From Halorussus litoreus (lineage in GTDB: Archaea; Halobacteriota; Halobacteria; Halobacteriales; Haladaptataceae): 64,000 nt of DNA. The position numbers were made by a program, and so were the translations under genes. This document shows, one piece after another, positions 59,199 to 64,000 of this stretch (its first letter is position 1; each line of letters starts with the position of its first letter). Location: the NCBI RefSeq assembly GCF_003382685.1, contig NZ_KZ859507.1, positions 1 to 64,000 of the forward strand, given 5' to 3'. The notes beneath the pieces were generated by a model. It did no database searches. It saw nothing but the letters and a program-made list of their open reading frames with translations, and was not told the DNA's origin.

Positions 59199-60017
59199 CT
59201 ACTGCGCAGGATCCCGAGCGGGAAGCAGGCCCGACGAGACGAGGCGGCGGATCAGCACCACGACGCCGTTGTGGAGCCCGTTGGCGAAGACGGCCTGTTC
59301 GTTCACGCTCTCGTCGGAGCCGCCGGACGGATAGTACGAGCTCACCAGCAGATTCGACCGGTCGACGAGGAGGAGTCGGCTGATCGCGACCGCCGAGCCG
59401 TCCTCGGAGCTGACGAGCCACTCGAGGTCCGTCTCGAACGACCTCGCGGCGGGAAGGACGGCGTCGATACGGGCGACGGTCGACGCCGTCAGTCCGCCGA
59501 CGATGACGTCGACACCCCTGGCCATCGCGGCTTCCAGTCGTTCGAGCAGCGCGTCGGTAAGGATGTCCTCCTCGACGACGATGAGTACGATCTCCGAGTC
59601 GGCGTTCTCGGCGAGTTCGAGGGTCCGGGACTCGATGGCCTCGTGGCCCGTGAGCGACCACACCTCCTGCATCTGCTCGGTCGACTTGCCGTCCTCGATG
59701 TCGATGTCGTCGAGGTACGTCTCGAGCGTCTCGATGCGGTCGTCGTACCGCTGGCGGAGGGTCGACGCCGCCTCGTCGACGCTCACCGCGCGGAACGTCT
59801 GGGGATTCGAGTGCTGTACCTCGACCAACCCCTGCGCTTCGAGGACCCGGACGGCGTCGTACACGCGCGTCCGAGGCACCTCCGAGAGGTCGCTGATCTC
59901 CTTGGCCGTCGCCGAGGGGACCTGCGAGAGCGCGATGAAACACCGCGCTTCGTACTCTTTCAACCCGAGGTCCTGTAACAGACTCACCGTCTCTGCTCTA
60001 TCTTGTTCCTGCGTCAT
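59199..60017 (-). CDS. TrmB family transcriptional regulator
   Basis: Protein of about 272 residues. The winged helix spans residues 8-80 (LLQDLGLKEYEARCFIALSQ, TAKEISDLSEVPRTRVYDAVRVLEAQGLVEV), the TrmB consensus. The C-terminal phospholipase D-like region (about 105-220) is a degenerate effector domain as in sugar-sensing TrmB proteins. It may control the carbonic anhydrase gene downstream, but no operator was found there. The start at 60017 is preferred to 60029 as it fits the conserved beginning. Confidence 0.85.
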   Translation of the reverse strand: MTQEQDRAETVSLLQDLGLKEYEARCFIALSQVPSATAKEISDLSEVPRTRVYDAVRVLEAQGLVEVQHSNPQTFRAVSVDEAASTLRQRYDDRIETLETYLDDIDIEDGKSTEQMQEVWSLTGHEAIESRTLELAENADSEIVLIVVEEDILTDALLERLEAAMARGVDVIVGGLTASTVARIDAVLPAARSFETDLEWLVSSEDGSAVAISRLLLVDRSNLLVSSYYPSGGSDESVNEQAVFANGLHNGVVVLIRRLVSSGLLPARDPAQ

Positions 60018-60115
60018 GGGCCCAACCACGAACCGTATCTGATAGTTGCGTTTCCGAGGGATAAGGGTTCGTGTCTGACCGTCTGTCGCCCGCTCAGGCT
60101 GTAACCCACTTAATC

Positions 60116-60132
60116 ACACAAACTACTTGTGT
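60116..60132. promoter_or_regulatory. Perfect inverted repeat ACACAA-N5-TTGTGT
   Basis: Six-base half-sites with a five-base spacer, about 100 bases upstream of the TrmB-like gene and next to a CTTAAT TATA-like box on the plus strand. It could be a regulator site, perhaps of the TrmB protein itself. The surrounding gap (60018-60291) has no supported gene. Confidence 0.4.
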
Positions 60133-60291
60133 CCGTGCTAGGAAGGAGTAGACGGTGCGCTCGTCTGGCCCAACCACATCGAGCGCGCCACGCTGTCACC
60201 TCACGGTGGCAGTTTCTGATACGACGAAAAATAGCCACAAGAACGTCCACTGAGGCCGTGCCGTGCGACTCGTGGGTCGGCCGTCCGGAAA

Positions 60292-60630
60292 TTACAGCCA
60301 GTCGGGTGGCAGTTCGTCTCGATTCCCGTCCAGCAGCGCCAGCATCGGTTCGACCTCGCCGAACTGCGGTCCCTCGGTCACCAGACGGTCCTGCTGATTC
60401 CATTCGATGAATCCCAGGTCTTCGAGCTTCGGTAGATGCCTGTGCCGCAGTGCGACGAGCGACGCCGCCTCCCGGTCGCCTGCCCACGACTCCACTTCGA
60501 GGACGACGCGTTCGCTCGGCACGGTTCCGTCCGGTCCGCCCCGGAACAACGCGACGAGAAGCCTGCGTCGCTCCACGTGAGCCAACGCTTCGAACTGCTC
60601 GTCGAGTCGCGTCCGCGCGTTCGTTTGCAT
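60292..60630 (-). CDS. DUF7344-like winged-helix protein
   Basis: Protein of about 112 residues resembling the haloarchaeal DUF7344 family, found in small regulators. Helices LDEQFEALAHVERRRLLVALF (residues 9-29) and ASLVALRHRHLPKLEDLGFIEWNQQD match a winged helix-turn-helix. It ends in acidic NRDELPPDWL. The ATG at 60630 is preferred to one 19 codons upstream because the domain begins there. It is likely a DNA-binding regulator with an unknown target. Nothing was recognised in the 190-base gap to SurE. Confidence 0.75.
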   Translation of the reverse strand: MQTNARTRLDEQFEALAHVERRRLLVALFRGGPDGTVPSERVVLEVESWAGDREAASLVALRHRHLPKLEDLGFIEWNQQDRLVTEGPQFGEVEPMLALLDGNRDELPPDWL

Positions 60631-60819
60631 CGTGGTAGTTACGGCCCACGATTCGTATGAATAGTGACCATTTTGATGCGTTCGCATTGTTTTGAGGAAC
60701 CGAGTGACAGGCCTCTATCGGGGTGAGAGGGAACTCCACCGCGACGAAAGAGGAGTGTCGAACGTCCCGAGAAAGACGAACCGTGGAACTGCTCTCCGAG
60801 GGGAACAGGCTTCTCGGCC

Positions 60820-61590
60820 TCAGAACCGCTCGGCGAGGTCGTCCAGCGCGTCGTGGTGCTCGGTGGTGTGGGGCGCGGTCAGCGGCGAGACGCTGATCTT
60901 GCTCTCGTACACCGCTCGGCGGTCGGTGCCTTCCGGGTCCGGGAGGCTGTCGGACTCAAGTTGCGACCACGTCTCGTCGTGAAGCGTGACCACGCCGTCC
61001 TCGCGGCTGGCGTCCATGTCGTACACGTGCGACGGCCGGGTGACGACCATCGGAGTGTGGCCGTCGGTCGGAATCGGCCCGTTGACGTTGAGGTAGTCGG
61101 CCTCCTCGAACACTCCGGCGTCGAGGGCGTTCTCGACCAGATACCGGACTGCCTCGCCGACCTCCTCGTACTCCTCCGGTTCGGTGTCGCGGCCCCAGTC
61201 TGTCTGTGGGATGTGGAGCGACGCCGCGATGGCCGGCACGCCGAAGAACGCGGCCTCGACCGCCGCGCTGACGGTTCCCGAGCGACCGAGGACGTACGCG
61301 CCGATGTTCGCGCCCTCGTTGCAGCCCGAAACCACCACGTCGGGGTACGGGCCGAGTTCGGCCAGCCCCGCGACCACGCAGTCGCTGGGCGTCCCCTCCA
61401 CAGCGTAGCCGAGTTCGTGCTCGTGGACCGGGACTTCGTAGGTCATCGCGCGGCCAACCGCGCTCTGGTCGTCGGCGGGCGCGACCGTCGTGACGTTGCC
61501 GACCTCCGAGAGCGCGTCGTACAGCGCACGGATGCCGGGGCTGTCGATCCCGTCGTCGTTCGTCAACAGAATTTCGAGCGAGTCGGTCAT
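60820..61590 (-). CDS. surE: 5'/3'-nucleotidase SurE
   Basis: Enzyme of 256 residues. The SurE signature is ILLTNDDGIDSPGIRALYDAL (residues 6-26) with the metal-binding Asp pair, and the second motif VVSGCNEGANIGAYVLGRSGTVSAA near residues 88-112 (S/G-N). The HEHELGYAVEGTPSDCV segment matches the family core. SurE dephosphorylates nucleoside monophosphates and is linked to stress survival. The ATG at 61590 begins at the family start; an upstream ATG would add 9 residues. Confidence 0.93.
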   Translation of the reverse strand: MTDSLEILLTNDDGIDSPGIRALYDALSEVGNVTTVAPADDQSAVGRAMTYEVPVHEHELGYAVEGTPSDCVVAGLAELGPYPDVVVSGCNEGANIGAYVLGRSGTVSAAVEAAFFGVPAIAASLHIPQTDWGRDTEPEEYEEVGEAVRYLVENALDAGVFEEADYLNVNGPIPTDGHTPMVVTRPSHVYDMDASREDGVVTLHDETWSQLESDSLPDPEGTDRRAVYESKISVSPLTAPHTTEHHDALDDLAERF

Positions 61591-61632
61591 GTGGTCTCTG
61601 TTTCGGGGGCCGAACAAAAACCCTACTGCAAC

Positions 61633-63084
61633 TTACTGGGCCGCGGTCGCGTCGACCATCCGACCGACGAACAGCGGCGCGCCGGTCGTCCCGTGGCGGA
61701 CGACGAAGAGGAACGGCCGGTCGGCGACGAACTCCGCGTCGGCACTGGTCGCACTCGTCATCACGACCTCGGCGCCGGTCGCCGCGGCGGCCTCGGTGCC
61801 CTGTTCGTCGACGCGGACGTACGCCTCGTGGCGGACGGCACCGAGCGCGAGCTCGTCGTCTGCGTCCCCTTCGGCGATGCCGTCGAAGTTCGCCTCGCGC
61901 GTGAACGCCGTGGTCATCCCCATTGCTTGGAGGTGGTCGGCCAGTCCGAGGCGCGACCGGAACTCGAATCGCGGCAGGCCGACCTCGACCCCCCGCCGCT
62001 CGGTCGCGTCGACGAGTCGGTCGAGCCGGTCGGCGTCGAGCGATTGCTCGAACTCCCGAAACTGTTCGCGGGGCGGCATCAGCAGCACCATGTCGACGTC
62101 TCCGCCGTCGTACGGGAGTTCGAGCACCTTCGTCCCCCCCACCGCGTTCGCCCCGTCAGCCTCGTTCGCCTCGTCAGCCTCGTTCCCGCCCTCCACCTCG
62201 GCGAACGGGAAGCTCTCTTCCTGACGCATCATCGGGACCTCGCCGGTCGAGCCGTCGAGCGCGGTGAACGTCTCGCGCTGGGTGTCATCCGCCTCGAAGT
62301 CCTCGGCCCAGTTCGCCCTGAAGTAGACCGCGTTGGCGAGCACGAGCCGCGTTCTCTGGTCGATGGTGTTCTTGGGAAACAGTTCGGGCACCTTCTCGCG
62401 GGTCCGCTCGGCCACCCACGCGTTGATGGCCTCGCGCCCCGCCTCGGGGTCCTCCCTGAAGTCCACCGCGCCGAGGCCGGTGCCGTAGTACTGCGTGAGT
62501 GTGCGCTGGAAGTCCTCGCGGAACGGGTAGCCGGTCTGTCCCCACATCGCGTTCGCGCCGGCGAGGGTGAACTCGCTCTCGGCAGACTCGCCCGCTGCTC
62601 CCTCCGACTCGCCCGACTCGGTCGTTTCGTCCCCGTCAGTCGTACTGGCGGATTCTTCGCCGTCGTCGGCGAGCGGGAGGTCGGCCCGAAGTGCGGCACA
62701 GGCTCGGTGGAGGTCCTCGCCAACCGCGGGGAATCGCATCGTCTCCACGAGGGTCTCGCGGGTCGTCCCGCGCGCCCCGGCAGCGGTCATCGCGAGCGCG
62801 ACGCCGATACTGTAGGGAGAGAGGAATCGGTTCTCGTCCGGCGAGTCGTCGGCGAGACGGTCGAGCAGCGCGAACCCGAAGTTCGCGTTCCCGGCGACGA
62901 AGTCGTCGGTCGGCGCGTCCACGTCCGGCGGTGCTCCAGTTTCCGGCACGCTCACGTTCGCGTCGGCGAGGGCGTTCGACCCGGGACCGGTTCCGGCATC
63001 CGGTGCGGAGTCCAGCGAGACGCATCCGGCGACTCCCGCGAGTCCAGTGCCGGCGAGCGCGGCGAGCAGGCGGCGTCGATTCAT
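61633..63084 (-). CDS. Serpin (serine protease inhibitor), lipoprotein
   Basis: Exported serpin of 483 residues. The leader NRRRLLAALAGTGLAGVAGC has a lipobox Cys near residue 21 and a Tat-like arginine run. The serpin domain starts near residue 65 (NFGFALLDRLADDSPDENRFLSPYSIGVALAMTAAGA). The inhibitory hinge is intact, DEQGTEAAAATG at residues 426-437, and the F-[VA]-x-D-R-P-F-L motif follows near 453. An acidic Ser/Glu insert near residues 152-185 interrupts the fold. The reactive loop reads EVVMTSATSADAE, so the P1 residue is uncertain, Thr443 by simple counting. It may protect the cell surface from extracellular proteases. Confidence 0.9.
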   Translation of the reverse strand: MNRRRLLAALAGTGLAGVAGCVSLDSAPDAGTGPGSNALADANVSVPETGAPPDVDAPTDDFVAGNANFGFALLDRLADDSPDENRFLSPYSIGVALAMTAAGARGTTRETLVETMRFPAVGEDLHRACAALRADLPLADDGEESASTTDGDETTESGESEGAAGESAESEFTLAGANAMWGQTGYPFREDFQRTLTQYYGTGLGAVDFREDPEAGREAINAWVAERTREKVPELFPKNTIDQRTRLVLANAVYFRANWAEDFEADDTQRETFTALDGSTGEVPMMRQEESFPFAEVEGGNEADEANEADGANAVGGTKVLELPYDGGDVDMVLLMPPREQFREFEQSLDADRLDRLVDATERRGVEVGLPRFEFRSRLGLADHLQAMGMTTAFTREANFDGIAEGDADDELALGAVRHEAYVRVDEQGTEAAAATGAEVVMTSATSADAEFVADRPFLFVVRHGTTGAPLFVGRMVDATAAQ

Positions 63085-63284
63085 GTGCGGACGTTGGACT
63101 GACGGGGTTGAGTATCTTCCCGAGAGTCAAACGGGCGTTTCACCTACTGGCTTCAACGTGGATGGGCTCGGTGGATTTTCTCTCGTCAGGCATGCGCTGA
63201 CGGCGCGGCCTCTCGTGGCCGCGTCTGCACGCGCCGTGGTTCAAAATCAGGAGCGCGCGTCAGAACCAAACTCAAAAAAGCGGT

Positions 63285-63992
63285 TCAGAACCGGACGTAC
63301 ACCATCACGAAGATGATCGCTAGCTGGAGCACGCCCTGGACGCCGGCCAGCTTGGCGTTGCGCATCCCGATCTCGCTGATGACCTCCTCGTCAGGGTTCT
63401 CCGAGGTCATCTGGAGGTACATCCGGATCTCGCCCGGCAGCAGCACGCCGAAGCCCAGCACCGAGAGCAGCGTGACGATGCCCAGCGCGGCCGCGATGGC
63501 GTGAGACGTCATCGCGAACTCGGGGAGCGTCTGGACCAGCCACGCGGCGTGGCCGACCGCCACGACGCCGAATATCGTGAGCGTTCGCCGATCCGTCAGC
63601 GCGTCGAACTGCGCCGCGATGAGGAGCACCACCGGAACAGAGATAGCGGTGCTCATCAGCGCGATCCACGGGTCTGCGTGGGGGAACTTGCCGAGTCGCT
63701 GGGCGAGCGTGACCCCGCCGAAGATTGTGACGAACGCGAGCGACGGCATCAGGAACGTCGTCTTGGGCGTGAGTCGCTGGAACACTTGCGCGCGCTGTTT
63801 CACCGCGAGCCCGCCGATGACCGGGCCGAGGACGAGACCCATGAACAGGTCCACGCCGGTCCACATCACCCCGGCCATCACGTGGACGTAGTTCAGGTGG
63901 TGGAGCGACCCCACGGTGACGCCGTAGACGAGTGCGAACAGCGGGACCGCGAGCACGCCCGCTGCGAACGCCGGGTTCGCGCGATTCGCCAT
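63285..63992 (-). CDS. Polytopic membrane protein, DUF2269-like
   Basis: Protein of 235 residues with about six to seven hydrophobic segments (10-32, 38-60, 80-100, 107-128, 137-155, 160-185, 215-235). Conserved-looking features are a His pair SLHHLNYVHVMAGVMWTG near residues 29-46 and G-W-x-G-x-D patterns that recall DUF2269/CopD-like membrane families. Some members are linked to haem or copper. No soluble domain is present. The start at 63992 is 8 bases from the window end and the gene is complete. Confidence 0.65.
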   Translation of the reverse strand: MANRANPAFAAGVLAVPLFALVYGVTVGSLHHLNYVHVMAGVMWTGVDLFMGLVLGPVIGGLAVKQRAQVFQRLTPKTTFLMPSLAFVTIFGGVTLAQRLGKFPHADPWIALMSTAISVPVVLLIAAQFDALTDRRTLTIFGVVAVGHAAWLVQTLPEFAMTSHAIAAALGIVTLLSVLGFGVLLPGEIRMYLQMTSENPDEEVISEIGMRNAKLAGVQGVLQLAIIFVMVYVRF

Positions 63993-64000
63993 GCCGTCGA

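Noticed and set aside
60110..60739. Minus-strand open frame of 209 codons around the DUF7344-like gene
   Set aside because: The in-register winged-helix frame at 60292-60630 is the coherent one; the longer frame is Arg-rich shadow sequence.

Overview
The window is a chromosomal segment of a halophilic archaeon (class Halobacteria). The evidence is high GC with strongly GC-biased third codon positions, very acidic predicted proteins, many Tat-type and lipobox (x-A-G-C) leaders, TATA-like boxes about 27 bases upstream of start codons (leaderless style), and families typical of or confined to haloarchaea: HalX and HalOD1 domains, RNA polymerase epsilon, DUF7504, Htur_1727, DUF5796 and the rpa1/rpap1/rpe operon. 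No rRNA, tRNA, CRISPR array, integrase or intact insertion sequence was seen. Genus cannot be fixed from the sequence alone.

Layout. 0-9.5 kb: DUF1998 helicase, ferritin-like protein, 2Fe-2S ferredoxin, DCC-type thiol oxidoreductase, GlmU-like sugar nucleotidyltransferase, a DUF7504/winged-helix regulator, a HalX response regulator and RNA polymerase epsilon, then a 700-base gap carrying a duplicated 42-base element. 9.5-13.4 kb: a three-gene ABC export operon whose first permease is fused to a PrsW-like intramembrane protease. 13.5-21.7 kb: small membrane and zinc-ribbon proteins, cytochrome P450, ArsR-like regulator, GlcD-type FAD dehydrogenase, alpha/beta hydrolase, TPP enzyme and SAM methyltransferase. 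21.7-22.3 kb: a poly-C tract that looks artefactual, next to an orphan Htur_1727-type candidate RiPP precursor. 22.4-28.2 kb: an accessory-looking stretch with a cupredoxin lipoprotein, a two-gene type IV pilin operon bracketed by two paralogous HNH-associated-repeat proteins, a disordered Arg/His/Ser-rich protein, a lipoprotein, DUF357 and a small gene broken by two frameshifts.

28.3-37.4 kb: a glutaredoxin-thioredoxin reductase fusion, a TetR-MATE efflux operon with a palindromic operator, secreted DUF7282 protein, two tandem Tat-exported paralogs that are almost identical at DNA level, the RibD-type reductase of riboflavin/F420 synthesis, and a membrane-anchored arylsulfotransferase-like protein. 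37.5-45.7 kb: information processing, with the rpa1-rpap1-rpe operon and the Lhr helicase. Between them lies a small membrane zinc-ribbon gene carrying a second copy of the TetR operator. 45.7-53 kb: lipoprotein, HalOD1 protein, CBS protein with a ribosome-hibernation-factor-like tail, membrane protein, Tat-exported unknown, and a Cdc48-type AAA ATPase. 53-54.2 kb: repeat-rich gaps around a small zinc finger. 54.2-64 kb: DUF families, archaeal shikimate kinase overlapping chorismate mutase, sugar acetyltransferase, carbonic anhydrase, TrmB-like and DUF7344-like regulators, SurE, a lipid-anchored serpin and a polytopic membrane protein.

Connections: export and efflux (ABC-PrsW operon, TetR-MATE), thiol redox (ferredoxin, DCC, Grx-TrxR), a secreted or lipid-anchored set (cupredoxin, pilins, twin Tat proteins, serpin) and replication/repair (RPA operon, Lhr, DUF1998 helicase). 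The most unusual items are the ABC permease-PrsW fusion, the predicted TetR regulon, the pilin locus, the orphan RiPP-like gene, the near-identical Tat pair, the archaeal serpin, and two dispersed intergenic repeat families.
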